DNA of 64,000 bases, from assembly GCA_003008705.1 (NCBI GenBank), contig PDUO01000057.1, forward strand, positions 129,012-193,011, read 5' to 3'. The stretch's first letter is position 1, and the number at the start of each line of letters is the position of its first letter. The position numbers and the translations under genes were made by a program. The stretch comes from Pezicula radicicola. Its lineage: Eukaryota > Ascomycota > Leotiomycetes > Helotiales > Dermateaceae. The notes beneath the pieces are model-generated. The model did not search any database. It saw nothing but the letters and a program-made list of their open reading frames with translations, and was not told the DNA's origin. Positions 12,097 through 23,573 of this stretch are shown here, in pieces.

Positions 12097-13256
12097 ATGT
12101 CTACCAAAATGCAATACATGAGGTATGCTCCCTAAGCCTCTTATATCCCGGTTCAATGCCCAGACAAAACCTAACATCTCTCATAGAGTTGGCAGCTCCG
12201 GCCTCAAAGTCTCCAAGATCATCATTGGCTGCATGACGTATGGCGACAAGAACTGGCAACCCTGGGTACTGAACCAAGAAGAGGCATTCCCTATCCTCAA
12301 GCACGCATATGATTCCGGTATCAACACATTCGATGTCGCCGATACGTATTCCAATGGACGCTCAGAGGAGATCCTTGGCGCCTTCTTGAAAGAGTACAAT
12401 ATTCCCCGCAACAAGGTTGTCATCATGACCAAGGTGTTCCATTACGTCAACCCTGTGAGAGGAGCTGTTGATGCCGCGGGTCAAGGAAGAAACGACGATG
12501 TCCAGGTAAATCAAGTCGGATTATCAAGAAAGCACATCTTGGACGCTGTAGACGCCAGTATTGCCCGCCTCGGTACTTACATTGACGTTCTCCAAACTCA
12601 CCGTCTTGATCACGAAGTATCCCTCGAAGAAACCATGAAAGCCTTCAACGACATCATCGACAGTGGGAAAGCTAGATATATCGGTGGCAGCTCTGTGAGT
12701 TTTCTCTAGTCCTCTCGAGTCACTAACACGAGTTTGACTAATGATGCTGTTGTAGATGGCAGCCTGGGAGTTCCAAATGGCGCAAAACGTAGCCGAAAAA
12801 CACAACTGGCATAAGTTCATCTCAATGCAAGGCTTCTACAATCTGCTCTACCGCGAGGAGGAGCGCGAGATGAATGCCTATTGCAGGGCAACCTCGATTG
12901 GCCTCTTTCCTTGGTCGCCACTCGCCGCCGGAGTGCTCGCCCACCCTTGGGAAGATCGCACTGACGAGCGCGAGAAGAGTGATGTCTTCTTGAAGTTACT
13001 CTTCCGTGGCAAGCATCTTGAGGCTGATCAAGAGATTGTACGGAGGGTAGAAGAATTGGCTGGCAAGAAGGGCGTCAGCATGGCTATCATTGCAATTTCT
13101 TGGGTTATATCAAAGGGAGGAATGGCGCCTATCTGTGGGTTATACAACAAACAACAGGTGGACGATAGCGTGAAGGCTTTGAGTGTTCAGCTTACCGAAG
13201 AGGAAAGCAGGTATTTGGAGGAGGCTTATGTTCCAAAGGCTGTCATGGGTTACTGA
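12097..13256 (+). CDS. Aldo/keto reductase, aryl-alcohol dehydrogenase type
   Basis: Three exons (12097-12122, 12187-12694, 12756-13256) encode 344 residues. The tiny first exon ends MQYMR and joins to VGSSGLKVSKIIIGCMTYG, the standard start of yeast aryl-alcohol dehydrogenase-like and voltage-gated potassium-channel beta-like AKRs. Introns are 64 and 61 nt. The tetrad elements are Asp in FDVADTYSNG with its Tyr, Lys in VIMTKVFH, and His in VLQTHRLDH. SPLAAGVLAHPW and the cofactor loop around PICGLYNKQQVDD are normal. It is complete. It is in the same orientation as the other AKR, but the two are only distantly similar, so this is not a recent duplication. Confidence 0.9.
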
Positions 13257-13752
13257 ATGGATGGCCTGACTATGCACTGCGATCAGGCCTGTTAGTACAA
13301 TCCTGAATAGGCGTTTTATCTAACATGTCAATCTGACTAGCAATGTCCACAAACAAACTCTATCCATATATATTGATTGATTTTATAAACTTCTCATGAC
13401 TAAGACTATATGGTAACCAAATTACTCCTGTATTACCTCATATTCCGGTTCAAACCCAACTGTGTCACCACAGTTGTAGCTGCCTAGGTCAGCAGATCTA
13501 GACCTCCTCTTTCCAATCACGAACTACCCCCTGCCCTTTCGCTCTCTTGTTATGCCTCCTCTGCTAGTGACTTTGGTTGAAACTGCTGCGCAGCTTTGAC
13601 AGAAGTAATGACTGCTTTCAGGACTGCCCTATTTGGCCTCTACTTCTCTACTGCAAAATGATACCACAATCTCTTACAACCAACTACCTTACTTCTTCAT
13701 TCTCTTTGATGGCTTCCCGCTTCCTAATCCTTCTTGAGTATTCACAGATTTT
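13257..13752. other. Intergenic region, no gene seen
   Basis: Tail-to-tail space between the aldo/keto reductase and the zinc-finger fragment. Open frames on the plus strand (13577-13940) are antisense or unrelated and lack domains. Confidence 0.4.
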
Positions 13753-14532
13753 TCACCAAAGGCTCTTGCTCTGTTCCTTGCGCGTGGTCTTGGGCATCGC
13801 TATGCCATGAACATTGCTCAAATGACTCGCCAGTTCCTGGAGGAGCATTTCTTGCTGATAGGTACAGGTTATTGGGAGGCAAGGGCACATACAAGTTGAA
13901 GGGAAATCGGGGGCGTCGATATGTGCCGCTATGTGGTTAGAGTTACTGCAACGGGTGACCTGGCTCATCGTCGCCGAGATTCTCTCAGTGGGTGTAAGAT
14001 TATTGTTATGAAGGCAGAACGGGCAAAATGAAGGGATAGTTCGGCGCCCATTATAAAATTGGCCAGTGTACCCATGCTCTCTAACCAAACTCCATACTTC
14101 CTCCCAATGGCTGGCAAAATGACCGTCATTCCCAGTTCCAAACTGCTCCCATTCCAGGAAATGCTCGCATATACCGCACCATGCGACCGACTCAACGGCG
14201 ACAGGACTAAGTCGATTCTCACAGTAGAAATGGCGGAGGTAGCGTTTTTCCGAGTAGAAATTGAACTTGTTGATAATATGACTTTTGGGGTGTCCCGTCT
14301 ATCATTGGTTGTTAGAGTTGTTGTTACAATCGCACAGCCCTTATAGTAGCAATGACACTCCCCATAAAGGATATTCCCGGCGGCGTAATATTTCTTGTGG
14401 AGTACCAGTATATGTTGAAAGACCTGTTTGATCTGATGACGGCGAGTCTTGAATGAGGCGAACCCGCACAGCTTTGGATTCACCAGCTTGAGAGGTCCTT
14501 GGGCATAATACGAGTCCTACGGACGCAGACAC
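13753..14532 (-). pseudogene. C2H2-type zinc-finger protein, N-terminus missing
   Basis: The minus strand holds an open exon 14298-13753 (181 codons). It can be joined in phase to an upstream segment ending at 14359 through a 60-nt intron (donor GTGTCA, acceptor GATAG), but that donor is weak. The protein has Cys/His clusters typical of fungal finger proteins: a CGICEHF block, then CPFCLHNN followed by HIAAH, and a final ASHLSNVH. No ATG exists in the upstream segment; the frame runs back to a stop near 14570, and just beyond it the sequence becomes extremely AT-rich. The simplest reading is the C-terminal part of a gene whose front was lost or mutated beyond recognition. The function is presumably nucleic-acid binding. 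Confidence 0.5.
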
Positions 14533-14589
14533 GGCGCCGTCCGAGACGCACTTGGCCGATGCGAGCTAAGCAAGGCGCAAGCTAAGGCG

Positions 14590-14935
14590 GGAGCAATTAG
14601 TATTACAAGTATTGTAGGACACACGTAAAATTATATAAGCTTACCCTACCTAAGACAACAGAAGGGTAGGAGAAGCTAGTCTACTACCCTCCTTTTCTTA
14701 TAAGATAGAAAAGATTAAAAAAAACTCTAATCGTATATTAATTTACTTACTAAGTAAATAGTATTATTTATAGTAATATATTATATAAGGTTTAATATAA
14801 TATAAAAACTAAGATTATAACTCTAATAATTAGATTAAATTATTTTATAAATAATAAACTATATGTAATATAAGCTAAATAAAAAGTTATAAAGTAAATA
14901 AATATATCGTTTATTTATAAGATTTAAAAACTAGT
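14590..14935. other. AT-rich, gene-free block
   Basis: Almost pure A/T with runs such as aataatta and taatatatta and stops in every frame. This composition, next to a truncated gene, fits RIP-mutated repeat DNA. No family can be recognised. Confidence 0.7.
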
Positions 14936-16643
14936 ATGGCCAGGAAGTCTGCGTAGCCCACCATCGTTTAAACCAGAGCCTTATTTTAGCTGCATCTTGT
15001 GCTGTAATTCAAAGGGCAACCAAAGGCTTAAACTTAATTTTATGGAGGTAATTTATCTCCCACCACTTCGTAAACAAGGCCGTACTATGGGGTTTTGCAC
15101 CTGGATTTGAGACCTTCTTTACGGTATAATTTTATTAAAATACTAGTGTATCTATAGGTTGAATACTATATAAAAAATGGTCACATATAAAGCTATGAAT
15201 AACCCTAGTTTGGTGCTCTTGAAGGACCTTATTATGGCCGCAATGTGTGTGTTCCATTCACCGCGTAATCAATAAATAAAGGATATACAATTGACCTTGA
15301 ATAATGCACTAGCTGTACATTTAGTTTATTGAATCGGAGTTCAGTAGACTCTGACAACCTACCTGTATGGCCGATGTGGAGGGTCAAGTCGTGAAGCTCG
15401 TTGTCATTTACATCGGAGATCTTGTTACCTTCTCGCTGTGTACGTACTAAGCATTGAGGTAAAATGAATTGAATTGAACTAGCCTTTCCAGGAGGCTCAA
15501 ATGGGGTCTTATATACTTCAAAAGAAGGTGTGTACGCATACAAAATGAAGGTAGAGAAAGCCCAATATACACTTTGATATAAATCCTTTAAATCCTCCTA
15601 ATCCTTCAGGGATGCAACGTATTGATATAGGCATTGATAATTGTAACACATCTGCAAAATAGCTAACATGTTGGGGACGGCCTAGCGAAGCAGATCCAGC
15701 CTCTCTTCGTACATGTTTTCTAGCTGGGGCGCCCTAGATCAAGAGTAGCGTGCGGAAAAGGCCGTGCAGCCACGTTGTAACATTGTCGCGGCCTAAGGCA
15801 AAAGAAACATAACTAAGTCATTAACCATAAAATGTTAAAGCATGCATTTTACGGTCCGAAGCCTAAGCCTCTAAGGCAGCAAGTCGATTTTATTACACAC
15901 AAGTGTGGTTATAGCATAATACTGCGAGTAGATAATCAAACTACTCATACGATTAAGTTCTGAGAGACTGTTCAGTGGAAAAAGTTAAATGCTAACTTAG
16001 CCCGCGTCCCCGCACCTCTGCGATCTTTCCACCGAATCGTCCAGTTTTTGCAGTCAAACTATGTTCTATTAGTTTGCGTAAGGGTACCTTCGAAAGTATG
16101 CAGATATGGCATGCGTGGTGTACGCTCACTACGGTGGGCATCCTGGTTACTGTAGGACGGCAATTGTGGTGGATGGGAAAGGTTCAACGTATCTGCGTTA
16201 AAGATACAATTCCGCGACCGCGAAATATCATCGCGTCAACTCCATATCCTCCATCATTCAACCTGTAGCAGCATGTGAAGCTATGAAGCAACTTGCGATT
16301 TTGTTCTTGAGAATTTGGGTAATAATCCCGTTTTCAGGGATGGCTTCAATCACTGCCGCGTCGATTCAGCCATGATTATTTGTCGTTTCAGGCCGACTAC
16401 CAATGTTGGTTTACATTATCTCCAAGACACAGTTCTGAAAGCAGAGCTTCAGAATATCTCATCATATCTAACTATCTCACTATGACTGTTTTCAGTCTGT
16501 CTCTGGAATGCGTTTATGCAGGTGAGCGCGTCATAGCGTACTTTTGAATTCCCGCGGGAATGCGAAAACAATCTTGACAGTTTCTCAGTCTTTTCTGCTA
16601 TAATACCTTTCCCTCCAAATCCAGCTTGCTTTTGTAGACAGGC
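14936..16643. other. Intergenic region, no gene seen
   Basis: Intermediate composition. The largest frames (15232-15543 minus, 16074-16268 plus) show no domains. At its right end, unrelated sequence directly continues the inverted dynamin copy at 16644. Confidence 0.45.
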
Positions 16644-16786
16644 GGGGAAGGGAATACCAGTGATACCCTCCAAAACAGAGCTTTTTCCGGCTGGTTGATC
16701 TCCATAGGCCACTAACTGGGGAAGGGATATGTGATCTCCTACGCCATTAGCTCTAACTCTATCGATCTAATTGAGTCGATTCGACG
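16644..16786 (-). repeat. Inverted copy of the dynamin P-loop coding segment
   Basis: The reverse complement aligns without gaps to 17046-17188 inside the dynamin-like gene. I count 10 differences in 143 positions, nine of them transitions. The copy still encodes GDQPAGKSSVLEGITG in the minus-strand frame, with one substitution inside the P-loop. Similarity stops abruptly on both sides. The arms are 259 bases apart, so a transcript covering both could fold into a long hairpin. Confidence 0.9.
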
Positions 16787-16963
16787 TTTGCAGACGGTAG
16801 CATAAAGAGATTCGAGCCTCACATCTCGTAGATACGTCGCCAAGGTTATAATTGCAGTACGTCCCTCAAAATTTTCACTCCAACAGTTGAACTTCATAAC
16901 GCAGAGCACAGGTTGCATCCTCCTATAACCTACGACGTACTACCGAAGCCGCATCAGCCCACG

Positions 16964-19199
16964 ATGCGGGGCCAAACTACAGAAGATGAAGAGACGCATG
17001 ATGGTTCGGGGATCATCTCTCTTGGAGGTCTTCGGTCTACCAGATCGTCGAATCGACTTAATCAGATCAACAGAGTAAGAGCCAATGGCGTAGGAGATCA
17101 CATATCCCTTCCCCAGTTAGTGGTCTGTGGAGATCAATCAGCTGGAAAAAGCTCTGTTTTGGAGGGTATCACTGGTATTCCCTTCCCCAGGCAAGACGGA
17201 GTTTGTACCAAATTTGCGACGGAGATCATTTTGCGACACAGTATGGCACTAACCAAGATCACTGCAACTATCATCCCGCATGTTTCCCGCACCGAGTCCG
17301 AAAAAGAGAGCTTTCGTATATATCAGCGGGATCTGACAGATTTTTCGGGGCTGCCAAGCGTGATTACGGAAGCCGCGGCGTTGATGAAGATCCGTGGCCA
17401 TGGGGTTCAAGAAGGGCCAGCGTTCGCTGCGGATGTCCTACGTATTGAAGTTATCGGCAATACGGGTCTGCATCTGACAGTTGTTGATTTGCCTGGCCTC
17501 ATCGCCGTGGCAAGCGACGAACAGACTGATGAGGACGTGGAACTAGTTTCTTCCCTAGTACAGTCGTACCTTGAAAGTTCCCGGACAATTATACTTGCTG
17601 TGGTTCAAGCAAGCAATGACATCGCCAATCAAGGCATTATTCGTCGAGCTCGCAAGTTTGATCCCGCTGGTGAGAGGACTATCGGAATCATCACCAAACC
17701 TGACCTCATAAACAAGAATACCGAAGGCCGTGTCGCACTCCTGGCCAAGAATGAAGACACCACCAAGCTGAAGCTGGGGTATTTCTTGTTAAAAAATCCG
17801 ACCCCATCCCAATTGGATGCAGGCATTTCTTTGAGCGACAGGAAGCGGCAAGAACTAGACTTCTTCCTTTCAAGTGCTTGGAGGGACCATAGACTTGACA
17901 TGTCTCGAGTCGGCATAGATGCCCTGAGAGAGTTCTTACAGGAACTCCTTGACCAGCACATTGAGAGAGAACTGCCCAAAGTCAGGAACGAGATCAAAGC
18001 ACTTCTCCTTCAGACAGAACAAGCCCTGGTCTCATTGGGTGACGAACGACCTACCGTTACCCATCTACGGGCATATTTGATCCGTTTAAGTATGAGCTTC
18101 CATGACTTGGCTCGGGCAGCTCTTGACGGCAATTATCACGACAATTTCAACCTGTTTGGTGGAGCGAATGCCGTTGACACATCAATGCGTCTCAGAGCCG
18201 AGGTTCACAGGCATAATGGACAGTTTGCTAGCTACATGCGGGAGCATGGGGAGCTAAGAAAAGTCTGTGAACAGCACAGCCAGAAGTCCAACGAGCGTAA
18301 CAAACAAGGTCAAATACTGCTCACTAAGCAAGAGCTCGACAGTTGGATAAAGAGTGTACGTGTTGCTTGACTGAAAGCCTAGATCCTGTGCTAATCAAGT
18401 AAGGTCTATATTCGAACAAGGGGTCGAGAGCTGCCTGGGAATTATAATCACGTCCTTTTATCCGAGTTGTTTCATGAACAGTCTAGCCGCTGGGAAAACA
18501 TCGCCCAGGACCATTTGGAGGACCTGTTTGAGTCGACGACATATTTTGTCCGTGGAGCTTTGGATTATGTCATCAAAGAAGACCATGTACGAGAAGAAGT
18601 ACAGCAAATGACGACAAGTAAACTCGAGGAGAGCCTGAACCGGGCAAAACTTGAGCTCCAGAATTTGATCACGGATGAGAAACAGCAACCAATAACGTAC
18701 AATCATTATTACACGGACAACATACAGAATGCACGGCAAGACTCTTTGAGATCCGCGGTTCAGAAGGCAGTGAAAAGCGCGATGGAGGAAGATTGGAATG
18801 GCAAATTTCATGTTAGCAATACTGCCGTCGATTCAGAGAAGCTTCTTGCATCCCTCCAGAGAAGAGTCGTCGTTAACATGGATGAGCAAGCCCGTTCTGA
18901 GGCATGGGCCGGATTAACCGCCTATTACAAGGTAAGCAAAAAATCGAACCAGTATTGCCGCAGGCTAAATCTTCCAGGTGGCAATGAAAACGTTTGTCGA
19001 TAACGTATGTCGACAAGTGATTGAACGTCACATACTTTCTGATCTGTCCGAATTGTTCTCCCCCATAACAGTCACAGGATTCACGGATGAAGATCTCCTA
19101 CGCGTAGCTTCAGAGCCACAGAAGCAGATAAAGCGTAGAGAGGCTTTAACTTCATTGGCTCAGGGTCTACGAGATAGTCTTCTACATCTGCGAAATTGA
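16964..19199 (+). CDS. Dynamin-like large GTPase (Mx/dynamin family)
   Basis: Three exons (16964-18355, 18404-18931, 18978-19199) encode 713 residues; introns are 48 and 46 nt. The GTPase domain has G1 GDQSAGKSS (residues 56-64), G3 DLPG (175-178) and G4 TKPD (244-247). A middle/stalk region follows (about 330-620). The last exon encodes the GTPase effector domain, from VAMKTFVDNVCRQVIERH to the end. No PH domain, proline-rich tail or membrane anchor is seen, so it resembles the Mx-like fungal dynamins, which are highly duplicated. These act in membrane fission or organelle dynamics; the specific target is unknown. The start is the first ATG in frame. It appears intact and has an inverted copy of its P-loop segment just upstream. 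Confidence 0.9.
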
Positions 19200-20123
19200 T
19201 ACCGACGCAATATTGTTCGAAGTGGGTTTGCGGGAAATTCATTGATACATGTTAAATTTAGTTCTGTTTCTTTATAGTCTCCGCGTGAGGTTTTTCCCAA
19301 TTGTTCTTTTTAGGTTTTTCCCTCACGACTTGCACAGAATTGTGGGAGCTCCAATGTAGCTATGGTTGATTCAGTTACAATAATTATATTGTTTTATTAT
19401 CGTTATTTCAGGCAGCTTAATAGGAAGACGAGTGAAAGCATTAGATGATCATTGGTTGTACAAGGGGAGGATGAGAGAGGGAGAGGACAGCCAATGGTTG
19501 GTGTGCAGCTGCGACGGTGAAGGAAAATCATTAGCAAAGACCATCTCCTGCGCTAATGTCGCGTCCTCGTGTACTTCTTCCTCGGATGTCCCGTCTTCAT
19601 GTATACTATCTCCCTCTAGTGCGTCGCCCTAATCACTATTATTACGGCCTACACCACCAGCCGCTAAGAGCTGCACTATCTTGTCCCTTAACCTATCGCT
19701 AAGTATATACCTTAGTCGCGTTCTTGTTGCTCTTTCGTATTAGCGGCAAAAAGCGTAGGATTTTAAGATCGAAGCTAAGCTATAGAAACAAGTCGTTTAG
19801 GTCGACATCTTTAATCTTCTTCGAACTATTAAGATTGTTCGCGTATATAAATTCTTAGATAATAGCTGTATTAGGCGTAGGCCATATAATTCGGCATTGA
19901 TGCTAGAAGGTAGAAGGGACGTATTGACTAAAGAGCAGCTGCGTAGAATATATTAGTCCTAGGCCCTTTGCAAAGGGCATCATAGAAGAGAGTGATGGCT
20001 GTATAGTTGGGGCGTACCTCGTCTTGAGAGAGTTCTGCTGCTGCTTTCTGGTAGATTGCGCATGAAATAGGGGTTGGATCTGTATTAGTTGTAGTGCCTT
20101 TGGGAAGCATTTGTTGAGGAGAA
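19200..20123. other. Intergenic region, no gene seen
   Basis: Several short frames occur without domains. The right part (19900-20123) on the minus strand may be decayed downstream sequence of the LysM-type gene, reached after its GA-rich microsatellite. Confidence 0.4.
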
Positions 20124-20879
20124 TTAAGATGAAGATGAAGAGGGAGAGGGAGAGGGAGAGGGAATTGATGAGCACGAGAAAGTGGAAGAGAAAGAGGAGA
20201 GAGAAAAAGATATGACAGATGGTTGTGCTATGGTGGGGTATGACACTCCGCACTCTTTCTGGATTGATGCCCAAGTCTGGGCTGAGGAATTATCATATCC
20301 GGAGAAGGCTGTACTTTGCTGGTTCTTCAAAAGGCTTAACATACAGGGGGAGCAGAGTACCAAGCTGTCGAGGCTCGTGAGTGCGGAATCCGTCGTGATT
20401 GATGAATTAACGCCGCCGATGTAATCTTAAGGCCGAGTTATTCATTAAGAATAGTATGATTTAGTTCTGGAAAGCTTGCCTGTGCACCACTCCCCCGTCA
20501 TCGGATCTTTCAAACAGGTCAGGTTATAGTAGTTCATTACCAGATCACCCACATACGTGACCGGATAACCTTGCTGGATTTCCGGCTGAGAACTACAAGT
20601 TGACAGTACGTTCTTTCGATAGGCGATAAGAGATGCTCGGCATGTGCTCTCACAAATGGAAGACTGAACTGTTGAGTTGTGCAATGGTCCATAGTAGTCC
20701 TGGAAGGCGTAGGGCAAGATGGCCGAGTCGCAATTGATGGAGGTGTTAATCGCATTGATGCATGAGGTAGTTAATCCTAGCGGTGATGGTATGAAGTCGG
20801 CTGGGTAAAGATTAATAGTCGCTACAGACACTGTTACGTGAATGCATATAGCTACGGCTAGACGCACGTGAGTCTTCAT
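20124..20879 (-). CDS. Secreted LysM-effector-like protein, probably truncated
   Basis: The start is ATG at 20879 with a signal peptide (about residues 1-20, ending VSVA). Exon 1 is 20879-20480 and exon 2 is 20425-20124, joined by a 54-nt intron with a GC donor (GCAAGC) and a TTAAG acceptor. That junction restores the run EWCTDYIGGVNSS. The 233 residues show the Cys pattern found before LysM modules in fungal LysM proteins: CESTCRASLIAYRKNV, NLTCLKDPMTGEWC, LCSPCMLSLLKNQQ, KECG. No LysM domain itself is seen. The frame ends in a Ser/Pro tract encoded by a GA-rich microsatellite (20126-20166), where slippage may have cut off the C-terminus. It is divergent from a chitinase, a common pairing. 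Confidence 0.6.
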
Positions 20880-21877
20880 TTTGCTGGAGTTGAGATTTTG
20901 TCGCTATCTCGGAAGTTATGTGGGAGAGGCCTCACCTAAGAATATTTGGTCCCATAAGAGTATGTCCCTCGGGGAAAGGAATTCAAAGAATGAGCTTAGG
21001 GAAAAAGGACTCACAGATGTCGGTGTGAAAGGGTCATGGGGGGAAGGGCGCAATAGAGTATACATGGATGTCAGCTACAATATAGTACTTAATTCCATTT
21101 AAAAACCCAATCAGAAGATTCAGCAGTGTTTCCTTAATCATTTGATCAAGTCTCCCCCACTTTCAAAGTGTCCTCGCTGAAGGAATCTCCCTATAATACT
21201 ACCTTAGAACTTTTGGTGTCACGGTTTGTTATTCGTTCGCGTGCTTGCATATGCATTAGAGAAAACGGCAGGCAGACGACGATAAGTAGTACAGTACGGG
21301 ATCTAGGAGCGGTGCGTATTTGGTCCCTTTTTGTGGAATCTCTACATTGATGCCAGAAGGCACACTGCTGATTGTAAAGTCAGAGAGATAGTCTTGTTTT
21401 AGTGTTCTTCCATTTCCGCCTGTGTCGTCGCTTCAATTTTTTTCTTCGCTTACTGCAGCAGGGAAAGCTACGAGCTACCATCAAATGTATCCTTGCGTCG
21501 GATGCAGTAATGTTAATTGACGCAGCCAAAGATTTTGTCTCGACAAATGTGTGAAGGGGAGATTGTCCCGCCACGCCATATCTGCCGGTGCAACATAAAA
21601 GTTATCATGAGCTGATCAAGTGCATCGCTATATAGCACTGTGCTACACTACACCCGAATAGAAAAAAAGATTAGCCGCATACAGGTCATCTCGATTGGTG
21701 CTGGAAAGGGAGTTACCTTCCGTTTACTTACTTTGGACAGCAACTCTTTAGACATTTCTTCTCCCAACATCTCCCTGTAGACTTTACACATCCTCAGATA
21801 CCGCATCTTACATCAATACTCAGAGAGTCATACTGTCATTGATGTTCCTTGGTCATTATATATGAACTACAAAAGGG
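20880..21877. other. Divergent intergenic region between LysM-type gene and chitinase
   Basis: About 1 kb with no supported gene. It presumably contains the promoters of both flanking chitin-related genes. No paired operator is obvious by eye. Confidence 0.45.
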
Positions 21878-22606
21878 ATGCTTTTATGGTTCTTGGGCTT
21901 TTTGGCTATTGCTGGTGGAGTCTCAGCCCAGGCCGCATTCACCTGGTATGCAGCTACTCAATCGCAAGAAGGACGAAGCTGACAAGGCACCAAGTTCTCC
22001 GAGTGAGCCATGTGCCATTGGCTGTTGTGGAAATGCAGGATACTGTGGTTATGGCCCAACATTCTGTGGCTCTGGCAACTGCACCTCGGACTGTGATCGA
22101 AAATCGAACTGTGATCCAGGCTGGGGCGCCCAATGGTCTGCTGCCGAGGCCTGCCCATTAAATGTCTGCTGTTCACAGTATGGATTTTGTGGGACGACAT
22201 CGGATTTCTGCGGTGATAAAACCGTCAAGTCGCCTTCATGCTCGGGCACTAGTGCCACAGGCCGAGTTGTGGGATATTATGAGGGATGGTGTCCTATAAG
22301 AAACTGTGATCAGAGTAGGTCCCGAGAGGCAGAAAGCCCTACCCTCGACTGACACAGACAGTGTACCCCGAGGGAATACCTACTAGCGCCTATACCCATC
22401 TGAACTACGCCTTTGCTTTTGTTGATCCCTCCAGCTTTGCCGTAGCTCCTATGAGTGATCAGGATGTAGAGCTGTATCCACGATTTACTGCGCTGAAGAG
22501 CTCAAATCCAGGTCTTCAGACATGGATTTCTATTGGAGGTTGGTCAATGAATGATGCTGATCAACCGACTCATGGTACCTTTTCTACTTTAGCTGCTTCC
22601 AGCTAG
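21878..22606 (+). pseudogene. Truncated GH18 chitinase with hevein-type chitin-binding module
   Basis: Exons 21878-21945, 21995-22314 and 22362-22606 give 210 codons; introns are 49 and 47 nt. The start encodes a signal peptide (MLLWFLGFLAIAGGVSAQ). The ChtBD1-type region follows, Cys-rich with CCGNAGYCGYG and CCSQYGFCGTT. The GH18 barrel then begins: GRVVGYYEGW, TSAYTHLNYAFAFVDP, LQTWISIGGWSMND. The frame stops at 22606 after LAASS, before the catalytic DxxDxDxE motif, which is not found downstream. Full-length relatives (subgroup C, killer-toxin-like chitinases) exceed 1000 residues, so this copy is catalytically dead as read. The two introns remain intact. It is divergent from the LysM-type gene. 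Confidence 0.75.
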
Positions 22607-23573
22607 CAGGCCAACTACAGTGCTTAATCACTAAGCGGACGAGCCCTACAGGCTCCGTAAGCGATAATCTACAGGCTCTAAACCCTAAGCTACAGGCTTC
22701 ATACCCTGTATTCGCACGACTTTTAACCGGAATCTCCGTATCAGCCGAATAATACGACACGAGTCAGCAGGCAGCAATACAACACCCGCTACTCTATCAT
22801 TATCCGCAAGCTGTTTCTATAAGCGAATGTTTGTCCTTAGGCAAGAATTTAGTAAAGCAAGAGTTTCGTAAGTTAGCGACAAAGGTCCTGATTTATGAGA
22901 TAAGTGAGGCGAGACTCCAGCGTATCTGTTGCCGAAATTAGGTGTTTATGCATACACGTTAGCTACACGTCAGCTACCCCTGTTCCTATCTGTGTATAGT
23001 ACCCCCTAGGCCTACATCATTCTGTAATCGAGTCTATTTCTAGTTTCCAACAGTATCCGCTCGGGCCACCAGGGTCGGTAGAAGCTCGTGCATTAGAATT
23101 ATCGGGAACAATATGACGAACTAACTAAATTGTCTGTAATGGATGAAGCTATTCAGATGTGGGGTTGCCACACCACATATAAGACTAATTGGACTTTCCG
23201 AATATTCCGGTGCCCAAGGCCCATTTGTTCACGCAATTCATTGTCAGTCCAAGTGTTATACTCCTGAACCTTTCACATGTTGCTACGAACATGAGTCCGT
23301 ATCAAATCAGTTCGGTGTAATACGTTCAGAACTCTGAAACTTTTACCTTAAGCTTTCTAAACATGGTATTCTTATGAGTCTGAACGTTGGCGAAGAGCTT
23401 CGTTCGAGCTTGTATAAAGATGAAAGAAGGAGACTTCGAGTTCTTGCCATAAACCTTGCGAATAACGCCGGCGAAGAACTTGTTGGAGTGCCACCTAAAT
23501 GAAGTGAATCTGACCTCCAGATTAAACTCATAAAGCAACTCAGCATGTCGGGCATCCTCCTTAGCCATGCTTA
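22607..23573. other. Gene-poor sequence after the chitinase break
   Basis: Chitinase similarity fades within about 30 bases of the stop. The nonamer ctacaggct occurs three times within about 60 bases (22640-22710). A minus-strand frame at 23661-23326 with an Asp/Asn-rich stretch is unassigned; it could be decayed sequence linked to the NB-ARC relic. Confidence 0.4.

Noticed and set aside
16449..16712. Separate minus-strand dynamin gene
   Set aside because: Only the 143-bp P-loop segment is homologous; sequence on either side is unrelated, so it is a duplicated fragment.
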